Shown one piece after another: positions 1 through 14,394 of a DNA stretch of 64,000 bases. The DNA is taken from contig JAJEKV010000013.1 in assembly GCA_021234155.1 (NCBI GenBank), positions 17,155,009 through 17,219,008 on the forward strand, written 5' to 3'. Every line of letters begins with the position of its first letter. The first letter of the stretch is position 1. Under the pieces are notes generated by a model. That model saw only the letters and a list, made by a program, of their open reading frames with translations, searched no databases and had not been told where the DNA came from. The position numbers and the translations under genes are program-made. The stretch is from Isoetes taiwanensis (Eukaryota; Streptophyta; Lycopodiopsida; Isoetales; Isoetaceae).

Positions 1-165
1 GCAATTGTTCCTTAGTATACCTGTCAATACGGTATTATTAACCAAAAATTTTAATGATCCAGCCTCCAGTAGCATTTCTTTTTTGCATCATTAGACAAAA
101 CTATCATGCGTTCTTCTGTCTCCATTGTTATATTGCAATATCTAAACATAGGATTTCCTTTTCAG

Positions 166-3100
166 TTCCAGATTTGGAAGCCTTCCCTAGTATAAGGGAA
201 GGTATTGTGCCTGGAGAGGTAATTGTGGTGGAGGGTAGCATCATTTTGAACTTGGACAGAAAGGCCATCAAAGTTACTGTTACTAATAAAGCAGATAGAC
301 CAATCCAGGTAAAGCAGATAGTCATATATATCTAAGCATACGAAAAAGAAGTGCTTTAATTCATTGGAATTCATTGTATAAATGCACATGTGATTAAATT
401 TCCGGTGTGATATTTGAGAGCTATGATATTGAACTGTTTAATTAATCTGCAAACTAAATGGGAAGACAGCTAGTGCATCCTATACGTTTACCAATTGAGG
501 CATTCGAAAGAAAAACGTATAAAGTTGTTTCTTAATTCATAAACCTTTCTGTACTGGAGGTCTGCTACACGTGTGGCTATCCTTTGGGCTGTGACATACA
601 TATGTAAATATGGTAGAAAGATTAACTTGCTTAGCTGCTGTGAGGTTCCAGGGCCTCACCACCCAACATTAGTAGTCTGGATCAAAAGTGGTGATTCCCC
701 ACAAGCAAGGGCTCAAGGAAAGAGAACATAGTCTCCTTGGTTCTGAAGTTCTTTCTACATATTTAAGTACTTTTCATAGTGAAACGCACGAAGTTGTTCC
801 ATTTACGTCTTTCACTTTTGGAAGAGCCAATCCGGGAATAGAGACTCTAAATATCTGTACCCCTTCTATATGTCAAAACCTCTCCTCCATGCTTTATATT
901 ACATGAGATGCAAGGTACTATCTTCATCAATCCTTGGTCCTGAAACCGTAGAAGCAAAAGCCATGCTATTTAAAAGCCAGAAAGAATTACTTTGTTAAAT
1001 AGTTAAGAAATGAGTACCATTCCACGTCACTATATGTTAAAAGCTAGATAGTAACAACTGTTTTGTAAACCTTGATGTTTTAAGCTTTTTGTTGGAATAA
1101 AATGAGCCATTTTAGTCACTGCCATTACTTGTGCCCCATTAGTCATGAAACTTTTCCATTTGTTACTTTGTAAATCTAATGAATGTAACAATTCTGGTGG
1201 TATATATCGTTCAACTTTAACAACCTAACACAATTTACAATTCTGCACATAGTGCTTGTTCAATGCCAAAAACATGTTTTTAATCAAATGTCCTCCATTA
1301 TTATCTGCCATTCTTTATAAATTAAGACTCCACAAACTCCATGGTTGGCGAACCTAATTGCTCGACCATCTGCTCTGATGAGATTATGCCCATCAATTTC
1401 CATAACTTATCTGATTCAGATGAAACTGTTTTTGACACTTTCCTAGGTACGATTTTCGGGGAATCAGTTAGTGTTCATGGCATTTGCCTCCAATGATGCT
1501 GTCTTTCAATTCCTTTAAGTGCCCGTTTCCAAAATGTGTTCATGCTTTGAGATCATTCTGCTTGCCAGCCTTATCTTGAGGATCTTCAGTGTCATTTTCA
1601 GAAAACAACCTGTTATGCCCACAATCTCCCCCACTGGTACTATTGGAACTTTGAAAATTCACCATGTCAATTCCTTGCCAATGACTCACCTCCACCTTAT
1701 AAGATAACTCGAAAAGCTTGTTAGTATAACGTCTAATTAAATTGCAGCTTTGTCAGAACTCAAGAGTTTGTTTGTGCTGTGGCTCCTCATCAATTGGTAG
1801 AACAGGAGTTGAAAGATCGAAAACCTTGCCCAACTTGCAGGAGTATACTTGGGCTTCTCCAACTTTTGCCATGATTTCATGAAGAAGTGCAACAACATTG
1901 CGACACCCTTTTCCTCTTCAGAGGTGAATCTTGCTTCCGATCTTGCTCTAAATTTTCCAAGCCACAGCATGAAGTGCAGTCTCCTGGTTTGCCCTCGAAC
2001 TACCTTGGCTCTCCTTACGGAAAGAAACCTGTTGAATATGCTCCTTTAACCTGAAAGTGAAATATCTCGCCCTTTCATGCTTCTACTCATCGAACTCAGT
2101 CCTGCTGTTGCTGAGATGAATTGTGCAACTGACTTCTCAATGCCGTATTCCATGGTATACGATGTCTTAGAGACATTAAGTCGTTATCATCAGGACCCTG
2201 ATGTGTTTCTAAGACCCAAATCCACCCATGCTCTCCATCAGCCAAGCTGTGATAGGGTCCTAGGCCTAGCAATTTGAAGTATTAAGGATCCTAACTTTAG
2301 AAGAAAAACTCCTCACCCTTGAACTGAATTAACAAGGTCTGGAAAACTTCGAGGAAAGAGAAGATGTCTTATTTTAGTTATTCCTTTAACCTTTTACGCC
2401 TTCCAAGTCTAATTTGTAATTTTTGGAGAATCACTAGGGGACTCCCCTCATCTGAGAGGCATAGAGGAAGACCTATCTATTATCTAACGCTGGTGGTTTG
2501 CACATGGTTTTCCAATCAGTCCTTGTGGTCTAATAGTTATCCCAGACTGGTTGTTGGTAAAAGCTCATAAGCAGAGCAGCATATGTTAATATAACAGCAT
2601 GTGGGGCTTGTCTTCTGACAATTGCACCGGTAATATCTTAGGCTGATACTCTTTTTCTTACCTATGTAGTTTTTGAACTGAAGCTCATTACCCATAGCCT
2701 GCACTAGTAGGCTGAGGCCAATGTTACCATCCTTTGCAGGTTGGGAGCCACTACCACTTCATTGAGGCAAATCCTTACCTCATTTTTGATCGAGAAAAAG
2801 CGTATGGTATGCGCCTGAACATAACTGCAGGCACTGCTGTACGTTTTGAGGTGAGTTTTGTGGCTCCTCTAAACAATAATTTATCGCTGTTCGGATTACA
2901 TGGACTCTTTATCTTGCTTTCCAGCCAGGTGAAACAAAGGCTGTGACCCTCGTTGATATTGGAGGGAAAAGGGTAATTTATGGTGGTAATGGGATTGCAG
3001 AAGGTCCTGTGGATCCTTCTAGGCTGCCAAAGATCATTGAGGAGCTCATGAAAAGAAATCTTGGTCATGCACCTCAAGACAACATCATGTATGCCAAATG

Positions 3101-6100
3101 CCTATATAAAGTAAATGGTCATTTATTTATAATAGTTCACTAGGGCAATCATGCAAAATTTTCTAGCGTAACATTGTTAACTTTCTAAGCCCCTCATCTT
3201 CTTCCAAATTCCAAACTGATCTTTTCGGGGCACAATAAAGATGCTTTCTCCTTCCTGTGCATGCATGGTCATACAGGAAATTCTCATGCGCATAATTTCT
3301 ATGCAAACTTGTCTAAGTGCATAGCTGAATCCACATGGACTTTTTATGACACGTGACATAGTTGTGCTTCTCTGTATGCCGCATGGAATTTAAAGTTTAA
3401 TGCTTGGTCCTTAGGCAGGGAATCAGGTCATGTGCTGGGCTTATGTTTTAAGTAATAATGCCCCTGCATCAAAATGATAGCTTGGCAAAAGGCATTTCAG
3501 TTGTGACCCTACAGGCAATCATGCTGATCAGGATCATCACCTCTTCCTGATAGAGCCCAACTTTGGTCATGCAAACAATCCGATGCGCTCTATCATCTGG
3601 AGACTCTTGCTGGTAATTTGGTCGTGGGTCATTTCCTAAACCCGTTAGAGGGATGCACAGTTCCAACTTCAAGTGTTCCTGCTGCTACGTTATACAGTAT
3701 GGTCAAAATTATATCTTCTTGTGACAATTAAAGAGGATATTGTTTCATAATTACATTTTATTGCACTTTTGTTTTAATAGTGAGCTTTGCATTTCACATC
3801 TATTGGTGTAGGTCTCATGCACTTAAGGGTCTCTAGATATTAATTCTTTCTTTCTACACTCTCAAGACTCCATAATAATGGGCTTTTATAAAACATCATA
3901 ACTGGAGCTTCCATCTAGCAAAATGGAACAATAATAGATTTTTGAGATGTTAATAACCATTGTTACGTCATTTTACACCACATAAACGCCCAAGTTCCAT
4001 CTTTGTAAGTAAAAAAAGTATGATTCAATACTTAAGCTTGATGTTGCTATAAGCCAGGAATGTTGCGGAATCATTTAGCCATCCATTGTTGTCTTTGTCA
4101 ATTGACTCATGTCATAATACAATCGTGCTCATTTTGTTGACAGGTGTGGTGTTATTGGAAAAGATGAAGTTGTTACTCAGAAGATATCACGAGCCCTATA
4201 CGCAAATATCTTTGGGCCTACTACAGGGGACAGGGTTAGGCTGGGTGACACAAACTTATTTGCTAAAATTGAGAAAGATTTTGCAGTATATGGCGATGAA
4301 TGCAAATTTGGTGGTGGAAAGGTTATAAGAGATGGGATGGGACAAGCCTGTGGCTATGGTGCAGATGCTACATTGGATATTGTAATCACAAACGCATTAG
4401 TAATAGACTATACAGGTATCTATAAAGCAGATGTTGGAATCAAAGAAAAACGAATTTTTGGCATTGGCAAAGCTGGCAATCCAGATGTGATGGATGGTGT
4501 TTTTCCTGGCATGGTGGTTGGGGTAATGACCTGGTCCTTAATCTGCTGTGTTGCTTTCTGTTTTTCACTACATCTTTGAACTAGCATGTAGGCTTTTTAT
4601 GAAAGGTAAACTAGTGGCCGAAGTGCTTCAGTTTTAGCCGAGAGGGTTATTCAGATGTAAGTGTGTATGTCCATTTTGTGTTGATGGGAAGGCGTATTTG
4701 AAAGCCAGTAATTTTGATATACATGGAAGTCAATATATTGATGTTTGTGGGGCAAATATAGGCCTGCAGTATTCCCAAAACCTGTTTGTTGCACGGCAAG
4801 CATTTACCCCTAATTCACTATAAGCTATTGAAAATTATTATATATGTTCTCGTACCAAAGTTTGGAGTAGACTTGTTTGATTATCCAATAACTTTGACTT
4901 CATTATCCAGATAACATATAAATTCAGAAAGTACTAGAAGTTAAATCTTGTTTATCTATCAGGTAGCTTTGAAGTATTCCTCTGATCTTCGAACTCTCAT
5001 TGTACTCCACAGGTTAATACAGAAGTTGTAGCAGGAGAAGGGCTAATTTTGACAGCAGGCGGAATAGATTCACATGTGCATTTTATATGTCCACAGCTTG
5101 TAGAAGAGTCTATTGCAAGTGGTATGTTCAAGATTATCTTGTTCTGCGAATAAAATCCATTTCATAGCATGTCCCACGATGGTAAAACTCAAGATATTAA
5201 ACATGTTTGCAAATATTTACAAGCGGGTGAATAAAAGAATGGTAATGGTGTGATATATTGAGGATGAAGATCCCACTGATATATTATGTAGGGAGGACAT
5301 GAGAGAACTACTCTCGAAGCCTCCATCACAATAAGAACAGAATTTGCTATCTGCTAATGCACCCTTGTTGAATGCAGGTCCAAGGGCACTTAGGCACGTT
5401 TTATGCATTTGCATTTTGTAGCATTATGTAATAATGGTCATTTATTACATCAGTCAACTCTAAGTTGGGATACATTTCTTCGAACAGAACCCATTTGCCA
5501 GACAATGTAACCACTTGGTCATATCTCCCCTTTTCTTAACACTATTGACCTGAAGATGACATTGACCAGTAACTATTCTCTAAGGTAGTTCATGAAGAAA
5601 ATAATTGTTCGGATGGAAGTGGCACATAAAACGGAAATGTACACATTTGGGTCTCGAAGATTTTAGTGTTGGAACTGGCCTTCTTTTAAATAGGTGGTCG
5701 CATTTGGCAATCTTTTCTTATACATATGTAGGTAATATAAACAAAGCAGACAAATAAAGCAACGTTTGAATAATCGTCATATGCCACCACTTCTGCTTGT
5801 TGGTAAGTAAAGGTAGACATCCAACAATTGGTAATTTTGTGGACAGGACTGACTACATTAATTGGTGGAGGGACTGGTCCGGCACATGGGACATGTGCAA
5901 CTACCTGCACACCTGCTCCCGAGCAGATGCGTATGATGCTACAAGCCACAGATGACATTCCAATGAATTTTGGATTTACTGGAAAGGTGAGCCTCAGCAT
6001 GAGCATTTCTTTGTCCTCCAAAGTTTAACTGTAGATATCTATGGTTGTTTGTTTGCTGCAAAGAGCTAAGGTTTTCCCTGTAAAGTGACATGTGAAAATG

Positions 6101-8692
6101 AGAATCCTTTAGCCCCCCACCTAACTGAAGATGAGGTAATGACTTTTCTGTAAGGTAATCTCACAAAAAGGTTTAAGCTTAAAGAGAGATGGATGTTTTA
6201 AACCAAATCTTTTTCTCTATGCTACAGATTATGTCTTATGTTAAGCTAAATCAGAGTTAATATCTTATTATGAGCAGAATAGTACACCAGGCCCATGCAC
6301 TTCTCTTTTCTTTTCAAATTTCTAATTTCTTTTGCTCTAGCTGGTCTAATTTCCTTACTCTAGCTGGTGGACCTTAAAGACGTTTCTATACTTTGTCAGG
6401 TCCTCATAGATGTGAAACGTGCTATTTTGCAGGGAAATTCATCAAAACCGAATGGTTTAGATGATATTATAGCAGCAGGAGCAATTGGATTGAAGCTACA
6501 TGAAGATTGGGGCACCACACCTGCCAGCATCGATAGTTGCTTATCTATAGCAGACAAGTATGATGTGCAGGTATTATGTTTTTAATACTTTATTTAAACG
6601 TATTAAATTTTATAGTAGTGTGGATTACATTTACAGTAGAATGTCGGGGTCAACTAGCATAGGAACCAAGCCTATTGCTTGTGTGCCCAATAGGACCATA
6701 CTTGTAGGCAGACTGACCATCAAAATTGGTATCTTGCTTGCAGGCAATGCCATCCTATTTTGTGATTGTTATAGGTCATCATTTGTATACTGTCTATAGA
6801 TATGTACACACACAAGTAGGAATATTTATTGATATCAATATAGAAAGACCTTCTCATACTTATTAGTAGCACTTAAGCTAGGTGAAAGTTTTAAGTTCTA
6901 ATGTAAGGCACGTTGTTGCATGTCCCAACTGACATTAAAACTTATGTTCTTATGTTATTAGCATTTCTTCTACTGTTATAAGCATAGATATAAGTTATGC
7001 GCAGTTGTCACCCAGACATTAGATATTTTATATGAATGGGGAAAGTATACTTTTCTTGACGCTTGGCAATGATTTGTAGATGATGTTTGTTGCAGGTCAC
7101 AATCCATACCGACACGCTTAATGAATCAGGATGTGTTGAACATTCAATTGATGCATTTCAAGGTCGTACTATTCACACGTATCATAGGTTCGTGTTTGAA
7201 TTTTTGGTTCTAAAATTCGTGCTCAGTAAGTCTGAAAGCAGAAATTTATGGATGCCAGTGAAGGTGCTGGTGGCGGCCATGCTCCAGACATAATAAAGGT
7301 CTGTGGCATTCCAAATGTTTTGCCTTCATCAACAAACCCTACCAGGCCACTAACATGTAATACAATCGATGAACACCTTGATATGCTGGTAACCTCCTAT
7401 TTCCAACCATGTTAATGAGAGAGCATATTGATTATTTTGTACTAATTTTAAATATACTCTTTATTAGATTGTCTGTCATCATCTTGACAGAAATATTGCA
7501 GAAGATGTCGCGTTTGCTGAGTCTAGAATCAGAGCAGAGACAATTGCTGCAGAGGATATCCTGCATGACATTGGCGCCATCAGCATGATGTCTTCTGATT
7601 CTCAGGCTATGGGGCGCATTGGGGAGGTTGTAATTTATCTTTTAAACGTGTCTTCAATATGGTCTTATTGGTAATTCTTTTTCAGGTCATCTGTCGGACT
7701 TGGCAAACTGCACATAAAATGAAGAAGCAAAGGGGTCCATTGCCAGAAGATGCAAACAGTGATTCTGACAACTTTCGTATTAAACGCTATATCGCAAAAT
7801 ATACTATCAATCCTGCGATTGCCCATGGCGTTTCGCCCCTTTTGGGTTCTATAGAGGTTTGTTTTGCATCTGAACTAACATCCTTGAGATAGCAGGCCCT
7901 TCATTGCATGTGGAACACCTTAAGCTGTATACTGCACTTCATGATTTCACTAATGATTGGCTGCTGCATGACTAAAGATTAAATTTATTCTGGAAAAATA
8001 TTGAAGGGCAAGCATACGTGATATTTTTTCCATTATGAATGATATGTTTTACGGGGTTCCCTATGGAGCATGGATTTCTAATCTGATAATGACATTGTTG
8101 TTCCAGGTTGGAAAGCTTGCTGATCTGGTACTGTGGAAACCAAGTTTCTTTGGAGCCAAACCAGAACTGGTCATTAAAGGTGGTGATGTTGCTTGGGCCC
8201 AGATGGGTGATGCCAATGCCAGTATACCTACACCTGAACCGGTATAGTCTTGGCAAATGTTCTTTCTGCTTCCTTTCATTGGTTGGATTCTGCTACTGAA
8301 CACGTCGTCTGAATTATATGTGGCAGGTGCTCATGAGGCCAATGTATGGGGGAAGAGGAAAAGCAGCAGGCTCAAATTCTGTTGCCTTCGTCAGCAAGGT
8401 TTTATAAACAAACTTTTTGGCTGTTCACTGTTAGCTTGTAGATTTTAAGTACCAAGCATTTGTTCTACAGGTTGCCAAAGCTTGTGGAGTGAAGGAGAAA
8501 TATGGCTTGTCTAAGATGGTATATGCTGTGGAAAATGTAAGAGGACTCTCCAAGTCAGATATGAAACTTAACACAGCCCTACCAAACATAACGGTTGATC
8601 CTGAGACATATTTAGTAACAGCTGATGGGGTTAGCCTTACCTGTGAACCAGCTACCTCCCTCCCTTTATCTCAAAACTACTTCCTCTTCTGA
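166..8692 (+). CDS. URE: Urease, single-chain plant type (5' partial, 14 exons in window)
   Basis: Urease hydrolyses urea to ammonia and carbamate at a di-nickel centre in the plant cytosol. Exons that join in phase with GT-AG borders: 166-308, 2740-2850, 2925-3088, 4144-4522, 5013-5121, 5847-5986, 6433-6570, 7096-7187, 7259-7388, 7468-7626, 7686-7856, 8107-8241, 8327-8398, 8471-8692. They give about 720 residues; the plant enzyme has about 840, so the gamma region and the start of beta lie upstream. Beta runs through exons 1-3 and alpha from exon 4 ([15 protein letters not shown]). Active-site features are intact: SHVHF nickel ligands, LKLHEDWG with the carbamylated lysine, HTDTLNE, the flap [15 protein letters not shown], and the C-terminus NYFLF-stop. 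For exon 3 the donor at 3089 is required; the one at 3111 would bring a stop. Introns are 60 bp to 2.4 kb. It is probably functional and needs Ni-loading accessory proteins, none of which are here. Confidence 0.97.
309..2739 (+). other. Long first visible intron of urease (2.4 kb)
   Basis: AT-rich intron between two beta-domain exons. Short open frames occur at 688-906, 1519-1707, 1849-2049 and 2077-2277, with a somewhat higher GC level in 1330-2580. None shows a domain I recognise. A decayed insertion is possible but I see no terminal repeats. Confidence 0.5.
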
Positions 8693-10044
8693 GGATATTA
8701 CATAAAGTGCATATGAGACATTGGCAGCAATCCTTGTATCAAGAACATGCAGTAGCTCGCTGTACAAATTCTATGTGGTACCACTTTATAAAAGCATAAT
8801 AATACAAACAGAACTGAAACGACAAACATGCCATAAAATATGCGTTCTGGACAAAGATGATGTTCCTGTGGTGTCTATGTCTATGTCCAACCATAAGGCT
8901 AAGCAGGAGCCAGTTTTTGGAGAATGGGCTGTGTTTTCATTTTGTTTTAGGTTCTCATATGTGGCTTGCTCATTTTATGATGCCACATGAGCAACTTTAC
9001 AGCAGATCAATGATTCTTTTGCAGTAGATTTCATCTCAAAAAAATTTCAGCAACTCAGAATGTAATTTCATCGAGCAAACTTCTGCAATGGATCTCAAAC
9101 ATTAAAAAAAAAAATAGTTGCAAACAAATGTTTATAAGTTCGAACTTAGCAGCATTCGTAGCAAAAACAAAACACTAATCACAACATTTTGTTTGGTTGT
9201 ATGAATTTAAAATCTTTCCAGTAGTGGCAGCAGCATTAGAAGTACATGCAAAATGATCATTAGAACTTTTCTAGTAATATCATGATGGCAAATAGGAGGA
9301 TCATTAGTTAGTATTACCAACCAAAGGCAATAGCAACAATAGAATTCTCTATACCATTGATACCCATAGCAGCAGTATTTGCAACCACGCCGCTCATATC
9401 TCTTATTTGGACATGCCTCAATGTTATGAGTATAATAGGGGCATAGTATGTTAGAGCTCAATGAGGATCCATCCTTTTTATCTGTTTTATTAGCAATATA
9501 TGAAGTTAATGTGTGATATTGGTATCACCCAAAGTTTGATTCGTCAATGGGGCAACTACATGGTAGTTGTTGCGAATGCATGTTTCCCCTTATGGTGGTT
9601 GAGCATGCTTTAGAAGAGGAGGAATGTTACAAATGTAATGGGACATGGTATAAAAACCTTGAAGATCACACTTAACCTTATCCTTTAACCACCACGATAC
9701 CTTTTCCTTTTACATTGATTCTAGAAACAAGAAACTAGCGCAAATCTTCAGAATTACTCAATGCCTCCAAATGCTTATATTGGCCTCATAACATTAGCAA
9801 TTTCAAACTTTGTTGCTAGTTCCAAAATTTTGTTGCTAGCAAATTTTGTTCCTAGGTCCACTACTATGGTCCATTCCATTGTTTGGTCTCTTTTTGTTCA
9901 ATCAATGGTCATTCACATATATGTCAGATTTCTAAAGTAAAATTATATTAGATTTCTAAAGTCAGTCAAATCATATTGCGCGATCTCCGTGTAAGATCCA
10001 ATTGTGGACCACAAAGAACAGAGTTGCAGATTGGCGATTTCCGC
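8693..10044. other. Urease 3' flank and intergenic spacer
   Basis: AT-rich DNA with the urease 3' UTR at its start and the promoter and 5' UTR of the next gene at its end. An A-run sits near 9103-9115. A leader directly before the next ATG (about 9976-10044) lacks obvious introns. No further gene is seen. Confidence 0.6.
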
Positions 10045-12049
10045 ATGGGTCATCTCTATGCATTGGACTTTGATGGCGTCTTATGTGATAGCTGTGGTGA
10101 AAGCTCTATCTCGGCTTTGAAAGTAGGTAATTCTTGCATTCAGTATAGAAAAATTTGTTCTTGATCAAATTTGTGGCTTTTTAGGCTGCTAAGATCCGTT
10201 GGCCAAGTCTGTTCTCCTCTGTCGATTCTGCTCTGGAGGAATGGATTTTAGATAGCATGCGCATTGTGAGTCCTTGCTCCTTTCTATTTTATAAACTGGA
10301 ATGCTCATTGTCTATTTGGGATCGTAAACTATAGGTCAGGCCTGTTGTGGAGACTGGTTATGAGAATGTTCTCCTTGTCCGCTTGCTTTTGCATTTGCGC
10401 AATCCAGAGCCTTGCATATCATCGGTAAGTTGCCAATGCCAGTTTCCATATTAAGATGCCTGATATTGATATTTTGGCAAGCATATAGATCTTGAACGAA
10501 CTCACAGTAGGTAGAATACTTGAGGAATGGCTGAAAATAAAGCCAGTTATAATGGAGAAATGGGGTGAAACAAGTAAGGAAGCACTTGTAGATCTCTTTG
10601 GATCTGTCAGGGATGAATGGATATCTTGTGATCTTCCTGGATGGATTAACGCTAACAGGTACATATTTATCCCAAAAATAGTGATTGCTATATATTCATT
10701 TGAAGGTCGCATTTTACAGAAAACTATGATCCTTAAACAAAATATATAATACATAAAGATAATGTATGTGTTTGCTTAAGAGTAGGGACGTCAATTTCCA
10801 TTACATATTGATTGAATGTTTGCCACTCCATACTCATAATGACGGGCATAAGGAAACCTTTCGTTCATGTTTATGCCAGTTTAATAGAAGACTTTGATTC
10901 TGATCATAGCAGGCAACCATTACAAGCCTTTGTTTCTGTTATTTAGAAGAGAGAAGATCTCTCTTCAGATTTGAGTTGTCTATTACGATGGTAGAAAAGA
11001 TGCTAGTTAGCATAAGGTCTTCAACGGTCAAGTCTATACATCGGACCTAGAAGCCACACAATCTTCATCAACCATCTGGATGTAAACTCTTGCTGCAAAC
11101 GGTTGTTTTTATGTATCCACTCTTTCAGTGAAACTGAGGGAAAGGGAATGTTTTAGTTCCAGGCATGTGGGTGTGGTAGAGATCTTTAGTATGCCTGCAG
11201 TGCTCTCTCTATGCCTGGGAAGGAAAGCTGTTAGTGATCAATCTGTAGAGGATTAAGAAATGTTCAACCCATTCTTGGGTTTATCCATTAATCTAGCAGG
11301 TATATGTCCTATATCTGTAGGTTCTATCCAGGCATTGCTGAGTCACTAAGCTTTGCAACCTCAGAATTGTACATTGTCACAACAAAGCAGGTAATGTTTG
11401 TCTGCATAGTTCCAGCTTTTCCAGTGATGGTCGATCCAATGTTGTTTTCCAAATTTACCAGGCTCGGTTTGCTGCAATTCTACTCCAAAAATTGGCAGGT
11501 ATAGATTTTCCACTTGAGCGAATATACGGCTTAGGTTCTGGGTAAGTGCAGAATTCAAGAAACGTACATGTCTCAATCTGTATCTAAAATTAACACGTTT
11601 TTAACAAAAAAAAAGGAGAATTTAACTTTTTCTTGTAGGCCTAAAGTGGAAGTCCTTAAGCAATTGCAAGCTGATGAAAGGCACAGAGGGCTGTCACTGC
11701 AGTTAATATTCTTCCCACTTTAGATGCCAGTGAATTGTCTACTTGCCAAGAGGTTGAGCTAATACTAGTTTGAGTCCCAGCTTTGTTGAAGATAGACTCG
11801 CAACACTGATAAATGTAACCAAGGAGCCAGAGCTGGATGGCTGGAATTTATTTTTGGGTAGACGTCCATTCTCTGATACTGTTCTTTCCTCCTTTCCTTT
11901 ACCTTTGCCACTTCCAGCTGGTGCAATCTTCTCTCTCTTCTTCTGCAGGCACTTGGGGTTATAATACAGAGAGCGAAAGATCTGCAGCTTCAAGCGTGCA
12001 ACGCATCAATATTTTGGAGCTGCCAGAGTTTTGTGCAAAGCTGAAGTAA
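10045..12049 (+). CDS. HAD-like hydrolase family protein (plant, complete, 9 exons)
   Basis: Exons 10045-10122, 10185-10265, 10335-10424, 10489-10658, 11321-11390, 11462-11541, 11639-11701, 11781-11857 and 11949-12049 join in phase and give 269 residues. The start is the ATG opening MGHLYALDFDGVLCDS; it puts HAD motif I (DFDGVL) at about residue 7, as usual for this plant family. Further landmarks are RPVVETGYENVLLVRLLL, FYPGIAESL, the motif II-like IVTTKQ, RIYGLGSGPKVEVLKQLQ, and the motif III/IV-like FVEDRLATL and ELDGWNLFLG. A conserved uncharacterised HAD protein of this form exists across land plants (Arabidopsis At2g45990 type, recalled, not checked). Substrate unknown. Every splice site was chosen by reading phase; the HFVEDR joint confirms the 11702-11780 intron. 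It lies 1.35 kb downstream of urease on the same strand, with no sign of a functional link. Confidence 0.92.
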
Positions 12050-14199
12050 ATGTCCTCGCTCAAGGTGCCAAATATAATATTTACTTTTGCAATTGAACGT
12101 TTAGAATCCTTCTAATTCGTCACAATTAAAATTTCAGACTATATTCTTAGTGAGAAGTATTGGGCGTTCTTTTCTTTGATTAATAGTATTGGGCAAACTT
12201 ATGTCGACAACATACGAATGCAGTACCCTCTCTTGAAATAGGTCCGCATATATTTTAAACAACAAAAATTCTTCCCAAGCTTTGCGAAGCTTTTTCTGAT
12301 GTAAATTACATGATATCCTTGAGATTAGCATCCAATAAAAAAACAGTAGATTACATGGATAAGGATTTCTCGTGCGTGGATTCCCCTTAGGCATATGGAT
12401 TGCAATGTGCATTTGGTGAAGATATTGAAACGTGATAAAGCTCCACTTTGTATCCTAGTATCAAAGGTTTTTAGATATCACGAAATACTCATTCCAGATT
12501 GGCACAGCCTTCAGGAGACATTCTATGACAAAAATGATCTGCATGAATCCACGAAAATTCGTGAGACAAGAGGGACACAATAAAAGGAGTTCTTTCAAGG
12601 TGATCCCACAAAATAAAAATATAGCCTGACTCTAGAAAGTAACCAAAATGATAGCAGAAACTTGAACAAGACTACAGGCAAAAAAAAAAAAAAAAAAAGG
12701 GATACAGAAAACTAGTATTGGGGCTAGAAAGCTTGAAAAAATTGTCTTTGAACCCATCACCAAAGTAAAAAAGCAAATAGTTGCTAGTAAGCTGCATCAT
12801 GACGACAACTTAATCAATAATACCATGTTTTCTCGTTTGTACAAGCAATATTTCTACCTCGCGAGGAGCGAAACAAATGTTTGCAAGCTACCTACATTAT
12901 TACATTCTTTTCAATACAATACTGTGACGAGCCTGCTGAGTTGACCCTCCGGGCAACTCGGGATCTTGTCTAACTTAAAGCTAGATTTATGTAAATGTGA
13001 ATTCAGGTGAAGAATTAAATCTTTCTTTGCAATTGAAATCCAAAGTCTAAACTCAACAGACAACCCTGCTCATGCATTCAACATATATATTCCAATCTCT
13101 AATTGAGCAAATCAACAGCTCAAATATTTACAATGTGTTCTCTATATACATATTACAACGACGAGCAAATCAAGCAGAACTTCTAGCTTTAGAACTCAAG
13201 CGATTCGAGCCACATTGCCACCATCAACTTGGCCATTTGCCTTGCTTGTTCTTTGCACATGCACTCAGGGGTTAGTCCTCGTGACTAAGTGGGGATCCCA
13301 TAGCTTTCTTCTTTGCATACATGGAAAATCTCACAGTATCTTGGATAACAAGAACATAAACAATTCAAAACACAAGATTCTATGGTGCGGTGCTAGACAA
13401 TGACAAGGAAAAGAAACATCATAAGCATCGAGGAGCAAAAACACAAAATTGGATTACCAAACAACATAACAAGCTCGGGGACAATAATGGGAGGCTCAGC
13501 CAACCTACAAAGCGAGGCCACGATTAGCCAGGAGAAATGCGAGCCCGACTCACATTAGAGGCCAGTTGCGAGGTTGGTGGGGTGAACCTATCGCATACCC
13601 TTCCCCCCGTCATTTGGAGGACCTCTTACCATGGAGTTACGAGGGTTGGCCGTACAACCTCACTTGGGGAAGCTACGCTGGGAGTGAGGAGCCCCGCCCG
13701 GTGTCCACCGAGCATAGATGCAAAGAACACGGGATGACATGAGATTAGAAACTACCGGACCCACTTGCGAACACGGAAGTCATGGGCCGGGGAGGGTTCC
13801 AATAGACATAATCAAATACCAAGATAACAGTGAAACAATGTAAAGACCATGACATGTGGTGTTCATTAGAATATTTGCTAAACATGTGCCTAGATCATAC
13901 TATTGCCGATGTTGCCCATACAACTTACCCATGTTCAAGTAGCTTGATACAAGCCAATCTCCGAGAGTAAATACGAAGCATCTCAGATTACCTATTCCCC
14001 ACCATAAGGAATGCAACCTTGTAAATTATCTCTGTTACACATTAACTTATTATATTTTCCTTTATGTAATTCCCTTGCCAGGCTTTCTCATACATCCCAT
14101 GCCATGTCGAGGTAGCCACTCAGTGATGAAGACCTTGATGGCAATCCAACATATCGATGTAGCATCTTCGAAAAGGCTAACTCCATGATATTATTCAAA
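12050..14199. other. Intergenic DNA, no gene recognised
   Basis: Contains an A-run (about 12681-12698). From about 12924 the text has a TGTGACGAGCC start typical of Gypsy LTRs. A GC-rich patch lies at 13500-13800 (runs like GTTGGCCGTACAACC and ACCGGACCC). I could not find a matching LTR end, a primer-binding site or any retroelement protein, so I call no element. Confidence 0.4.
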
Positions 14200-14278
14200 T
14201 AAGGCCCTTTTTCCACGGCAGTCTTATTTTATAGCTGTCACATTACTATAAGACACCCTTTTGGGCTCCACGTCATAT

Positions 14279-14394
14279 TTAAGACATGTCTTAAAAAATG
14301 GTTTTCCATTACATTAATATAAGACACGTCTTATTTATATAAGACGTGTCTTATTTTCACAATTTTCCACTACACAAAAATAAGACATGTCTTA
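14279..14394. repeat. Cluster of four TAAGAC-NN-GTCTTA palindromes (left subterminal)
   Basis: Four 14-16 bp palindromes: TTAAGACATGTCTTAA at 14279-14294, TAAGACACGTCTTA at 14320-14333, TAAGACGTGTCTTA at 14340-14353 and TAAGACATGTCTTA at 14381-14394. Single half-sites occur near 14221 and 14250. They sit 75-190 bp inside the left terminus, where subterminal transposase-binding repeats are common. Confidence 0.9.

Noticed and set aside
12922-13800. Gypsy-like LTR beginning TGTGACGAGCC
   Set aside because: No second LTR, no matching CA end with duplication, no primer-binding site and no gag/pol were found.
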